Shown here: one piece after another, positions 47,515-58,178 of the stretch
Layout of the letters: each line of letters begins with the position of its first letter
Position numbering within the stretch: the stretch's first letter is position 1
From: Opitutia bacterium ISCC 52
GTDB lineage: Bacteria; Verrucomicrobiota; Verrucomicrobiia; Opitutales; UBA2995
Direction of reading: 5' to 3'
Assembly (NCBI GenBank): GCA_014529675.2
Contig: CP076040.1
Span: 4,111,894 to 4,175,893, forward strand
DNA: 64,000 bases
Position numbers and translations under genes: made by a program
The notes under the pieces: generated by a model
Told to the model about the DNA's origin: nothing
Seen by the model: only the letters and a program-made list of their open reading frames with translations
Database searches by the model: none

Positions 47515-47552
47515 GAAAGAGCACTCCCTCACTGGAAGGGAGATGCTCTTTC
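47515..47552 (-). terminator. Strong hairpin after the COX24-like gene, probable terminator
   Basis: GAAAGAGCA pairs with TGCTCTTTC and CTCCCT with AGGGAG, giving a 15-bp stem with one bulged base and a 7-nt loop. No separate T-tract follows, but the outer stem itself is A/T rich. It lies 35 bases beyond the stop of the small basic gene. Confidence 0.5.
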
Positions 47553-47586
47553 GAAAAGGTTGAAACGGGTAGTTAAGAGCGGACTC

Positions 47587-47685
47587 TTAACCCCATGAAC
47601 GCTTCTTATGACGATTTGCGCGTGAACGCTTACGTCGCTTATGCTTAGCGATCTTTTTGCGGCGTTTCTTCTTAAGATTTCCCAT
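47587..47685 (-). CDS. AURKAIP1/COX24-domain small basic protein, possible ribosomal protein
   Basis: A 32-residue protein with 20 Lys/Arg residues and the pattern [20 protein letters not shown], then a short C-terminal tail ending in KRSWG. This is the AURKAIP1/COX24 domain, which in mitochondria is ribosomal protein mS38. Bacterial relatives are likely small-subunit components too, but that is inference. It is too short for standard ORF cut-offs. It has its own downstream hairpin and lies near rpsT and rnpB, in line with a role in translation. Confidence 0.8.
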   Translation of the reverse strand: MGNLKKKRRKKIAKHKRRKRSRANRHKKRSWG

Positions 47686-47749
47686 AGAAATTAAAAATAA
47701 GGAGGGGAAAGTGGCTAATTTAAAAAGCCGAGTAAAGTCTTATTTTCAA

Positions 47750-48547
47750 TTATTCTGCGTGCCGGAAACCACATTTTCTCAACATTAAGGAAAAGGGCTT
47801 TGGGAATGTAGCCTTGAGTGCCACATTCTCATCGAAAGATCTGGTAAGATTCATGGATACTAGAATTAAGGCTAAGCCAGAAAATCGAGGCTTACGCACC
47901 TGATTACTTCTGCGATGAAATTTAGCGGGCTCCTCATCCTTTTGTTCGTCATACAAATCATCTCCCCAAATAGGTATTCCAAGTTCAGCAGCATGCAGAC
48001 GAACCTGGTGAATCCTAGGGTGCGACGTTGTGGCCTCCCAAAGCGCCCCATATTCGGATTCGTCCTGTTTTCGGAATTGAGTAGATGCTTTTTTGCCTAA
48101 TCGATGGGAGATAACAGCTCTATTTCTTTCTTTGTGGCGACCGATGGGGAGTTCACAAACCAACTCAGACTCCGATGTTCGATTTCGAGTCACACACCAA
48201 TACCGGAACTCTATTTGATCGGATCCATAAGCATTTTTCAGAAGATCAGCCCCCGCCTTGGTCTTCGCAAAGAGCGCCGGCCCAGATGACTCACATTCAG
48301 GACCACAGATATAGTAACAGTGGCTGATACCCAGTCGTTGAAGCTCTCCCTTACCCTCGTCGACTTGGTCGCGAATGGCTTGGGTCAGGTTGGGTTTGTC
48401 TTGATACCAAGGATGCGCTTGGGGCAAAAGCCCCGCGAATTTGTTGACTGCAAACCAATCGGGCTCGTTCTGCAAAACGGGCAAGCGAACCGGTTTTTCA
48501 CGTAATCGGTTCTCAGGAAAGCCAATGAAATCGCCGCTTTTAGCCAT
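47750..48547 (-). CDS. RluA-like protein with altered catalytic motif
   Basis: A 265-residue member of the RluA pseudouridine synthase superfamily, without an S4 domain. The fold is supported by WFAVNKFAGLLPQAHP, SSGPALFAKTKAGADLL and HPRIHQVRLHAAELGIPIWGDDLY. The key HRLDxxTSG motif instead reads YYICGPECESSG (about residues 78-89), so the catalytic Asp is Glu84 in an ungapped alignment and the HRL is lost. It is probably not an active pseudouridine synthase. It may keep RNA-binding ability. Its ATG follows directly on the T-tract of the rpsT terminator. Confidence 0.75.
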   Translation of the reverse strand: MAKSGDFIGFPENRLREKPVRLPVLQNEPDWFAVNKFAGLLPQAHPWYQDKPNLTQAIRDQVDEGKGELQRLGISHCYYICGPECESSGPALFAKTKAGADLLKNAYGSDQIEFRYWCVTRNRTSESELVCELPIGRHKERNRAVISHRLGKKASTQFRKQDESEYGALWEATTSHPRIHQVRLHAAELGIPIWGDDLYDEQKDEEPAKFHRRSNQVRKPRFSGLALILVSMNLTRSFDENVALKATFPKPFSLMLRKCGFRHAE

Positions 48548-48580
48548 AAAAAAACCCTGGCAAGCTAGTTACCAGGGTTG
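48548..48580 (-). terminator. Rho-independent terminator after rpsT
   Basis: On the minus strand AACCCTGG pairs with CCAGGGTT over an 11-nt loop and is followed by a run of T residues ending directly at the ATG of the RluA-like gene (48547). Confidence 0.85.
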
Positions 48581-48597
48581 AAATAAATAAGTCGCAC

Positions 48598-48855
48598 TTA
48601 CGCAAAGATATACTTGGCACAGCCAGACTTTAGGCGACGTGCTGCATTCTGATGAATAATTTTGGTCTTCGCTGCTTTATCCAAAGCAGAGACAAAGGCC
48701 ACAGCAGCTGCTTTGGCTGCTTCTTTGTCACCGGACTGAGCCGCCTCTGTGACTTTTTTGCTTAAAGTCTTCAAGCGGGTCTTGATACGGGTGTTACGCA
48801 CAGTTTGCGTAGCAGTTTTTCTAATGTTCTTAATTGCGGACTTCGTATTCGCCAT
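48598..48855 (-). CDS. rpsT: 30S ribosomal protein bS20
   Basis: Primary 16S rRNA-binding protein of 85 residues made of long basic helices. Hallmarks are MANTKSAIKNIRKTATQTVR at the start and AAKTKIIHQNAARRLKSGCA at the end. The frame is open to 48906, but the upstream 17 residues are not part of the family. No Shine-Dalgarno precedes the ATG. It is followed by a strong terminator and preceded by rnpB on the same strand. Confidence 0.95.
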   Translation of the reverse strand: MANTKSAIKNIRKTATQTVRNTRIKTRLKTLSKKVTEAAQSGDKEAAKAAAVAFVSALDKAAKTKIIHQNAARRLKSGCAKYIFA

Positions 48856-48919
48856 AGTCAAAAATTGTGGAACGCATGACCATGAAACCGGAAAGGCCAT
48901 TGTCAAGGGTTAATGGAGC

Positions 48920-49258
48920 TAGCTTTGGACTTCATAAGCCGGATTTTGTCACCCCGAGGGGCGGGTATTCATTTATCTAACAGACAAGTCTGTTCTCCAC
49001 AAGTGGAGCGCGACATACCCGGGATCATAGGACGGGCCGCCCGATCCCCTATTTCGTCTTGCACCAGAATGGGTTTATCATGCCGCCCCGGTTACCCGAA
49101 AGCGCGGTGGGCTCTTACCCCACCTTTTCACCCTTACCCTGAAAAAATTCAGGGCGGTATATTCTCTGTAACACTAGCCGTCACCTCGACTTGAATCGAA
49201 GCGCCCCCGTTTTCACGAGGAATCATACCCTACGGTGTCCGGACTTTCCTCTCAAATT
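48920..49258 (-). ncRNA. rnpB: RNase P RNA (bacterial type A)
   Basis: Catalytic RNA of RNase P, which trims 5' leaders of tRNA precursors. On the minus strand the conserved GAGGAAAGTCCGGAC core lies at about 49241-49255. It is followed by the ACAGAGAATATACCGCC region, GGTAAGGGTGAAAAGGTGGG, the GAGCCCACCGC loop, and near the 3' end ATAAATGA and ACAAAATCCGGCTTAT (48936-48951). These are the universal core segments in order at the right distances. The ends are approximate. An open frame across it on the plus strand is not a gene. Confidence 0.95.
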
Positions 49259-49292
49259 CTAAAGAACCAAAGCGAATACCTAAAATCCAAAG

Positions 49293-50000
49293 CTAACTCG
49301 CTAAGAAGACAATCCTTCCGCAATTGTCACAGGTCGTCAATTCTTCTCCTTTACGAGCTTGTTCCAATGTATCATTAGACACACGGAGGTGGCATCCTTG
49401 GCAGGTTTGCAGCTCAAGTGGCGTTACAACCGGAAGTTTTATACCTTCCGTGAGGCGATGGTACCGGTTAAAAATGATATCTTTCACCTGGCCTTTGGAC
49501 GCTTCAAAATTTGCTTCAGCCTCAACTAGCTGCTTCTCAGTTTCTACCTTTTTAGCCTCAAGAGTACTTATCGACTCCTTTATTTTAGCTACATCTTGAT
49601 CAAAGACGCCTTCACGCTTCTTAAACACCTCCATTTCCTCGTCAATATCAAGGAGCAGCCCAATCTCTTCTTCTTCCCAGTCAGAAATCTTCTTTTGCAA
49701 AAGCTCAATTTCGTGGGTTAAGGCCTGGAATTCTTCATTCTTCTTAACTTGGAGCTGCTGATTCTTATATTTTTTGATCTGCTCCTCTGCTGAACCGACC
49801 TGAATATCCAAGTTTTTTCGCTGAACTTCTAAGGACTGCAACTTGGATTTGGATTCTTCTAGAGCATCCGTTTCAGCCTGTATTTCCTTCTCATACTTTT
49901 TTATAGCGAGTGGAATTGCCTGGAGTTGATCTTTCAGACCTCTGACCACTTGGTCACGATCCTGTATAATTAGGAGATTTTCAATGTGTGGGCTCGCCAT
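49293..50000 (-). CDS. Coiled-coil protein with C-terminal C4 zinc ribbon
   Basis: A 235-residue cytoplasmic protein with a long coiled coil over residues 10-175 (heptads rich in E, K, Q, L) and a C-terminal zinc ribbon with CQGCHLRVS and CDNCGRIVF. This layout matches the DUF164/zf-RING_7 family (CT398-type), found in many bacteria including Chlamydiae and of uncertain role; a link to RNA or to secretion has been proposed for relatives. It lies 35 bases before rnpB in the same direction. Confidence 0.85.
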   Translation of the reverse strand: MASPHIENLLIIQDRDQVVRGLKDQLQAIPLAIKKYEKEIQAETDALEESKSKLQSLEVQRKNLDIQVGSAEEQIKKYKNQQLQVKKNEEFQALTHEIELLQKKISDWEEEEIGLLLDIDEEMEVFKKREGVFDQDVAKIKESISTLEAKKVETEKQLVEAEANFEASKGQVKDIIFNRYHRLTEGIKLPVVTPLELQTCQGCHLRVSNDTLEQARKGEELTTCDNCGRIVFLAS

Positions 50001-50013
50001 AGTCGTGCTAAGG

Positions 50014-50427
50014 CTAGATGTAATACATATCTTCGCTTTCTTCAGGCAAGAAGGATTCTAAAGAATAACCCAATGTTTTTTCTTTGAGAGATTCTACTAC
50101 CTCCAACCACACTTGTTGAACTCTTCCTCCAGAGTAACCAGTATCGCCCAAGTTTATCCCCAGGAGCTCACCATCTATCGCTGTAACTATTTCATATAAA
50201 GTGACTTCCGAGGGTGGCTTTGCAAGCGAGTAGCCCCCCTGCTTACCCCTCCGACTGTTAATCAAGCCGCCATTTCTTAGTTCATTAAGAATTTGTACCA
50301 AATAATTGGCTGGTATCTCCTCAGACTTAGCCAGCTCATCGATATGCGAGAATTTCTGGTTACCATAGGTCCGGCTCAATTGAGCTAAAACGCGACAGGC
50401 ATACTCGACTTTTAGGGATAGTTTCAC
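50014..50427 (-). CDS. Rrf2-family transcriptional regulator
   Basis: Winged-helix regulator of 137 residues. Family marks are KLSLKVEYACRVLAQL at the start, the HTH region IPANYLVQILNELRNGGLI and the wing SRRGKQGGYSLAKPP. The three cysteines that hold an Fe-S cluster in IscR (near 92, 98, 104) are absent, so it is not an IscR-type Fe-S sensor. I chose GTG at 50427 because MKLS(L/T)K is the usual family start; an ATG at 50490 is possible. It diverges from gyrB with about 120 bases between starts. Confidence 0.85.
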   Translation of the reverse strand: MKLSLKVEYACRVLAQLSRTYGNQKFSHIDELAKSEEIPANYLVQILNELRNGGLINSRRGKQGGYSLAKPPSEVTLYEIVTAIDGELLGINLGDTGYSGGRVQQVWLEVVESLKEKTLGYSLESFLPEESEDMYYI

Positions 50428-50469
50428 CCTGGAAACAAGATCCTCAGATATATCGCTTTGCAAACCTAA

Positions 50470-53070
<2,601 letters not shown>

Positions 53071-53101
53071 AAACGCCGAACTGATTTAAACATTTTAGTT
53101 A

Positions 53102-55600
53102 ATGAACTTGGAAAACGACAGATCCACTCCGACCAGTATTACTGAGATAATGCAAACGGCTTACATCGATTACTCGATGTCAGTCATTATCGCTCGCGCT
53201 CTACCCGATGCACGAGACGGTTTGAAACCCGTTCAGAGAAGAATTCTTTACGCAATGTTGCGTGAAGGGCTTTTGCATAATCGACCCTTTGACAAATGCG
53301 CAGGGGTAGTTGGTGAAGTACTTAAAAACTATCACCCACATGGTGATATTTCAGTTTACGACACTTTGGTCCGCATGGCCCAGCACTGGGTAATGCGCTA
53401 TCCATTGATTATTCCGCAAGGAAACTTCGGATCTATCGATGGCGATCCCCCTGCTGCTTATCGTTATACCGAATCAAAATTGCATCAGATCGCAGAAGAT
53501 TTGCTGGCTCAGATCGATGAAGATACCGTGGATTTTGTTCCTAACTATAAGGAAAGTACTACGGAACCATCTGTAGTTCCTGCTGCGCTGCCTAATCTGT
53601 TGATGAATGGTTCGACAGGTATCGCGGTTGGAATGACTACCAACATTCCTCCTCACAATTTGGGAGAGCTGATCGACGCAACCTGTGCGATCATCGATAA
53701 CCCACTCATTTCCCTGGATGATCTGCTCACCATAATACCAGGTCCTGATTTTCCTACCGGAGGAACGATAGCCGGGCGTGAAGGTATTGAGAAATATCTA
53801 AGAACCGGGCGTGGAATTGTCCGTATTAAAGGCACTGTTCAAACAGAAGAGCTGAGCAATCTAAAGGAGCAGCTCATCATTACCGAGATTCCGTACAATG
53901 TTAATCGGGCAACTCTGGTGACCAAAATTGCAGAGTTAATCTCAAACAAAGTACTGACTGAAATCAGTGACCTTCGAGACGAGTCTGATGAAAATACACG
54001 GGTAGTAATCGAACTTAAGCGGGGAGAATCTTCACGAGTCGTTATCAACAAGCTCTACAAGCATACACCGCTGGAATCTTCCTTCGGAGTCATTCTGCTC
54101 GCCCTGGTAAAACGTCGCCCTAAACAAATGAACATCAAGGAAGTCCTTGAAGTTTATATTGAGCATCGTCGCGAGGTAGTTGTCCGTAGAACTCAATTCC
54201 GTTTAAGAAAGGCCGAAGCGCGTGCTCATATTCTGGAAGGCTACAAGATCGCTTTGGATAACCTGGATGATTTTGTGAAGATCATCCGTGCGTCTAAAAA
54301 TCGTGAAGAGGCAAAGCAAAGCTTGATGGCTAAATATCCGCTCTCAGAGCGTCAGACCGATGCCATCCTCGATCTTCGCCTTTACCAACTCACTGGGTTG
54401 GAAAGAGAAAAAATTGAGGAAGAATACCTCAAACTGATGCAGCTTATAGAAGAGCTGAAACACATATTAGAGAACGAAGGGAAGCTACTTTCTGTGATCA
54501 AAGAAGAGTTGATCGTGATGAAAGAGAAATACCCTTCAGAAAGAAGAACTCAAATCATAGGCGCTGAAGGTGAATTCCGTATGGAAGACGTCATCGCCAA
54601 CGAGGGTTGCGTAATTTCTGTATCCCACAAGGGCTTTATCAAACGCACAGGCGTTAGCGAATACAGATCACAAAAACGCGGCGGTAAAGGTGTCAAAGGT
54701 TCCGGATCTTACGAGGAGGACTTTATTGAGCATGTGTTCACGGCCAGTACTCACGATAATATCATGTTCTTTATGAATAATGGTCGGGTGTATGTGGAAA
54801 AAGTCTACGAAATCGTGGAAGGCACACGCATTTCAAAAGGTCGCTCCCTCATCAACCTACTTCAGATGCAGAAGGATGAGAAAATTGCCGCGATGATTTG
54901 CGTTCCTGAATTTTCCGAAGATCTCCACCTGGTCAAAGTAACGAAGAACGGCATAACCAAGAAGACCAATCTTCAAGCCTACTCAAATTACCGCCGAGGC
55001 GGTCTAATCGGAATCAACATCGACAAAGGCGATCAGCTTATCGATGTGCTGCTGACCAAAGGAGAAGACGAAATTGTAATCGTTACTCACAATGGCATGT
55101 CCATTCGCTTTAAGGAAACGGATTTACGCGACCAAGGTCGTGCGACTCGAGGAGTAAAAGGGATCCGCTTGAAAAAGAAAGATGTCGTTAAAACCGCTGT
55201 GGTTGTGGATCACGAATCATCTCTCCTCATTGTAGGAGAGAACGGCTTGGGTAAACGAAGCGATTTTGAAGATTACCGCCTGCAAAGCCGTGGAGGAAGT
55301 GGCGTAATCGCCATGAAGACCGACGGAGTAGCAGGTGCACTCACGGTAACCGAAGACGATGAAATAATGATTCTCACTCTGAGTGGTCAGGCTATTCGCT
55401 CTCCAGTCAAAGATGTTCGGATAATCGGCAGAACTACTCAAGGTGTTCGCATGATGAACCTGAATGACGATGATAAGATCGTTGCTATTGCAGAAGTTGT
55501 TGAGACAGACGACATCGACGAAACAGAGGATGCGGAAGAGCAAGGTGAAGGTTCACCTGAACCAACCTCATCAACTGAAGCGACCGAGGGTTCAGAGTAA
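53102..55600 (+). CDS. gyrA: DNA gyrase subunit A
   Basis: Breakage-reunion subunit of gyrase, 832 residues. The catalytic Tyr122 lies in AYRYTESKL, and residue numbering in this region equals E. coli. The C-terminal beta-pinwheel contains the GyrA-box-like QKRGGKGVKGSGSYEED. Position 83, serine in E. coli, is isoleucine (HPHGDISVYD), while Asp87 is kept. The C-terminal tail is acidic (E/D-rich, about 40 residues). It forms an operon with gyrB; its 3' end overlaps the convergent exonuclease gene by 9 bp. Confidence 0.97.
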   Translation: MNLENDRSTPTSITEIMQTAYIDYSMSVIIARALPDARDGLKPVQRRILYAMLREGLLHNRPFDKCAGVVGEVLKNYHPHGDISVYDTLVRMAQHWVMRYPLIIPQGNFGSIDGDPPAAYRYTESKLHQIAEDLLAQIDEDTVDFVPNYKESTTEPSVVPAALPNLLMNGSTGIAVGMTTNIPPHNLGELIDATCAIIDNPLISLDDLLTIIPGPDFPTGGTIAGREGIEKYLRTGRGIVRIKGTVQTEELSNLKEQLIITEIPYNVNRATLVTKIAELISNKVLTEISDLRDESDENTRVVIELKRGESSRVVINKLYKHTPLESSFGVILLALVKRRPKQMNIKEVLEVYIEHRREVVVRRTQFRLRKAEARAHILEGYKIALDNLDDFVKIIRASKNREEAKQSLMAKYPLSERQTDAILDLRLYQLTGLEREKIEEEYLKLMQLIEELKHILENEGKLLSVIKEELIVMKEKYPSERRTQIIGAEGEFRMEDVIANEGCVISVSHKGFIKRTGVSEYRSQKRGGKGVKGSGSYEEDFIEHVFTASTHDNIMFFMNNGRVYVEKVYEIVEGTRISKGRSLINLLQMQKDEKIAAMICVPEFSEDLHLVKVTKNGITKKTNLQAYSNYRRGGLIGINIDKGDQLIDVLLTKGEDEIVIVTHNGMSIRFKETDLRDQGRATRGVKGIRLKKKDVVKTAVVVDHESSLLIVGENGLGKRSDFEDYRLQSRGGSGVIAMKTDGVAGALTVTEDDEIMILTLSGQAIRSPVKDVRIIGRTTQGVRMMNLNDDDKIVAIAEVVETDDIDETEDAEEQGEGSPEPTSSTEATEGSE

Positions 55601-56281
55601 CTCCAGTTGATCACCTAGGACCTGGGAAGTATTTCCAGGCTGACTCCATTGTAAAAGTTGTGGGAGTGTTAATTCCTTTAGCTCTTCGTATGCTTCAAGC
55701 TGAAGAACTAGTACTGCGGAAGCCAAAGCATCGTATCCTGCGCAATGGAAGGTGTTGCGCGTTTCTGGACAATGTTGAACGGCAAGTTGATTCAAGCGAT
55801 CCTCCAATCCAAAGGCCTGAATTAGGGCGGAGAGATTATAGCTCTCCAAATCTGGAAAAAGTGTCCTGTAAAGGGCACAAGTATCTAGCCAAGGGCCCCA
55901 ATCGACATCCTGCTCTCCAGTCAGGAAATTTAGGCAACGATTCGTATAAGGCCACACTGACTTAATAAGACCGTTCTCAACACCAGCATGATGTGCCCCA
56001 AAAGGACCCGTAGCCCGAAGGTCACGAAATAATTCCCAAGATTCAGATAATGGCGGTGAATCAACCACATCAGCATTCCTGATCTGGTGAGTAGCGGTTT
56101 CCATTTCAGGGATGACCCCAGTGCCTAGACACAAACGTGTTTCCAGCTCAACAACAGACAGGTCTTTGATCGTAACAAGCCCATACTCCAAAATACCGCT
56201 CCTCAGACTTCCTTCGAAATCTAAGAAGTGAATCGCATGCTGATGCCACAATGAGTGGGTATCTGTTAAGTCATCATTCAT
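55592..56281 (-). CDS. DEDD-type 3'-5' exonuclease
   Basis: A 229-residue protein of the DnaQ-like exonuclease superfamily. Motif I is FLDFEGS (Asp21, Glu23), motif II lies around GAHHAGVENGLI and motif III is HCAGYDALASA with the His and Asp of the DEDDh pattern. It is not fused to other domains and is shorter than the epsilon-like subunits with C-terminal tails. Its target is unknown. The frame is open 11 codons upstream of the ATG at 56281. It converges with gyrA. Confidence 0.8.
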   Translation of the reverse strand: MNDDLTDTHSLWHQHAIHFLDFEGSLRSGILEYGLVTIKDLSVVELETRLCLGTGVIPEMETATHQIRNADVVDSPPLSESWELFRDLRATGPFGAHHAGVENGLIKSVWPYTNRCLNFLTGEQDVDWGPWLDTCALYRTLFPDLESYNLSALIQAFGLEDRLNQLAVQHCPETRNTFHCAGYDALASAVLVLQLEAYEELKELTLPQLLQWSQPGNTSQVLGDQLELL

Positions 56282-56329
56282 TCTTTGCTTCCCAAGCAAT
56301 AAGAAACCCGCCATAAAGCCAACTCAAAG

Positions 56330-57094
56330 ATGGACGCCTCTACACTTAATTCATTTGTCAATGAGCTGCTTACTCAAAGTGGTGACATCATTAGACCTTA
56401 CTTTTTCAATCGCGATTACTCGATCGATAGAAAGTCGGATGAATCACCAGTAACACGGGCAGATAAAGAAGCAGAGGAGTGTATTCGTTCTCTGATACAG
56501 AGAGAGTTCCCTGACCATGGAATCATAGGTGAAGAATTTGGTGACGAAAATAAGGGAGCGGAATATACCTGGGTCATAGATCCTATCGATGGAACAAAAG
56601 CTTTTATAACAGGTAGTCCCCTATTCACGACTTTAGTTGGACTACTTCATAATGGAGAACCCATTTTGGGGGCCATCCATCAGCCCATTGTTGGCCTACG
56701 ATGTATTGGAGATAATAATGAAACGACCTTGAATGGCGAAGTCGTTACCTGCCGAGATACTGCTTCCATATCGCAGGCGACAATCCTTTCATCTAGCATT
56801 AAAACTGCAGATGAATATCAAAATGGAAGTCGATTTACCTCGTTAGTTAAAAGTGCACAGGTGTTTAGAACCTGGGGTGATGGCTACGGCTATCTGCTAG
56901 TTGCGACCGGACAAGCTGATGTAATGTTGGATCCAATCATGAACCCTTGGGATGTCCTTCCCGTAATACCAGTCATTCGAGGAGCAGGTGCAAGTATTGG
57001 AAATTGGCAGGGGAACACCAATCACTGGGAATCATGTGTCGCTGCAACTCCAGCCCTCTTCGATCCAGTCGTAGCAGAGCTCAACGACGCTTAA
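56330..57094 (+). CDS. hisN: Inositol-monophosphatase-family phosphatase, likely histidinol-phosphatase
   Basis: Metal-dependent phosphatase of 254 residues. The family motifs are IIGEEFGDE (Glu68/69), DPIDGTKAFITGSPLF (Asp84, Asp87) and DPIMNPWDVLP near the C-terminus. The GTKAFITG sequence and small size fit HisN-type histidinol-phosphatases better than inositol or CysQ enzymes, but activity cannot be proven from sequence. No other his gene is nearby. Its end overlaps the end of the convergent beta-helix protein gene by 14 bp. Confidence 0.8.
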   Translation: MDASTLNSFVNELLTQSGDIIRPYFFNRDYSIDRKSDESPVTRADKEAEECIRSLIQREFPDHGIIGEEFGDENKGAEYTWVIDPIDGTKAFITGSPLFTTLVGLLHNGEPILGAIHQPIVGLRCIGDNNETTLNGEVVTCRDTASISQATILSSSIKTADEYQNGSRFTSLVKSAQVFRTWGDGYGYLLVATGQADVMLDPIMNPWDVLPVIPVIRGAGASIGNWQGNTNHWESCVAATPALFDPVVAELNDA

Positions 57095-57764
57095 CAATTC
57101 TAGGTGATTGAGGCTGAGGAGCTACAATCGAGTCCTCCTCCAGGTATCCTCCAAATGCCATGGAAGGATAGACCAGAGATCGCTTACCTATAATCGTGCC
57201 CGGGTTTAAAACCGAATTGCAGCCCACTTCAGCGTCATCTCCGATTAGTGCGCCGAGTTTTTTCAACCCTGAGCTCTCAATCCCGTCTCTCAATTTCACA
57301 GGTACTTCCGCTTGGTCGAGGCGAAAGTTTGAGCAAATGACGCCTGCAGCGAGATGTGCACGATTACCTAGAATCGAATCCCCCACATAATTGAAGTGAG
57401 GGGCCTGGACATTCTCAAGCAACAGGCAATTTTTGAACTCACAAGAATTTCCCAATACGGAGCCCTCGCCCACGATTACGTTGCCTCGGATATACGCTCC
57501 GGGCCTAAGTACGACATTCGCTCCAATATAGGCTGGTCCCTGAATAAGCACATTGGGGCCGAGTTGAACGCTCGGATCTAAATATACATCCCCTTCGATG
57601 ACTGTTCCGGAAGGACGTACAGCACTATCGCTGTTTGTATTGAAGCTATTGGAAGAAAAAGCATTTTTGATTTTTGCCACCCATTCCCAAGGGCGATCTG
57701 CAGGTGAAAAAATGTCCTTAAAAGGAAAAGATGACGTGAGGGAAAATAGCTCTTCGGCTTTCAT
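57081..57764 (-). CDS. Left-handed beta-helix (hexapeptide repeat) transferase-like protein
   Basis: A 227-residue protein whose residues 50-215 form hexapeptide repeats (VIEGDVYLDPSVQLGPNV, YIGANVVLRPGAYIRGNV, IGDDAEVGCNSVLNPGTIIG). This resembles the C-terminal half of GlmU and related sugar-nucleotide acyltransferases. The N-terminal 45 residues are helical and no nucleotidyltransferase domain is present. It may be an acetyltransferase acting on a nucleotide sugar or a lone structural relative; a catalytic His is not obvious. Location upstream of the tRNA gives no functional clue. Confidence 0.75.
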   Translation of the reverse strand: MKAEELFSLTSSFPFKDIFSPADRPWEWVAKIKNAFSSNSFNTNSDSAVRPSGTVIEGDVYLDPSVQLGPNVLIQGPAYIGANVVLRPGAYIRGNVIVGEGSVLGNSCEFKNCLLLENVQAPHFNYVGDSILGNRAHLAAGVICSNFRLDQAEVPVKLRDGIESSGLKKLGALIGDDAEVGCNSVLNPGTIIGKRSLVYPSMAFGGYLEEDSIVAPQPQSPRIVKRR

Positions 57765-57865
57765 ACCAACAACAAAACGGGATCAAAGAACCAGATCAAT
57801 TGAATTACAATAGCCGTAACGCCCAGAAATGGCCGAGGCCCACCGGTTTTACCGATGAGCCTCGT

Positions 57866-57942
<77 letters not shown>

Positions 57943-58096
57943 ACATTAGAAAGAGGACGAATAGTTTTCAGATTCGCACTCGATTCAAGGCTTTTTTTCA
58001 GCAATTTAGACTTTTCGGCCTTAAACCCTAAAAATCACGCTTTATGCGGGCAAATACGCCTTGCTTTTCTTTTCCCAACCGGTAGCTTTTCCTACT

Positions 58097-58169
58097 TTTT
58101 CCGTAATCACGGAAAACAAACACTAAACCTAAAATTACTCGACAAGGAGCCCATCCAATAAGGGTTCCT
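58097..58169 (+). promoter_or_regulatory. Structured leader of rpsB (two hairpins)
   Basis: A perfect 8-bp inverted repeat (TTTTCCGT/ACGGAAAA, 4-nt loop, 58097-58116) is followed by a second stem (AGGAGCCC/GGGTTCCT with one G-U pair, 58145-58169). The second ends 9 bases before the rpsB ATG. The only Shine-Dalgarno-like sequence (AAGGAG) is inside this second stem. It could be a ribosomal-protein autoregulatory element. Confidence 0.35.
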
Positions 58170-58178
58170 GCAATTATC

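Noticed and set aside
48913-49194. Plus-strand open reading frame of 93 codons
   Set aside because: It lies entirely within RNase P RNA, whose conserved core is present on the other strand.
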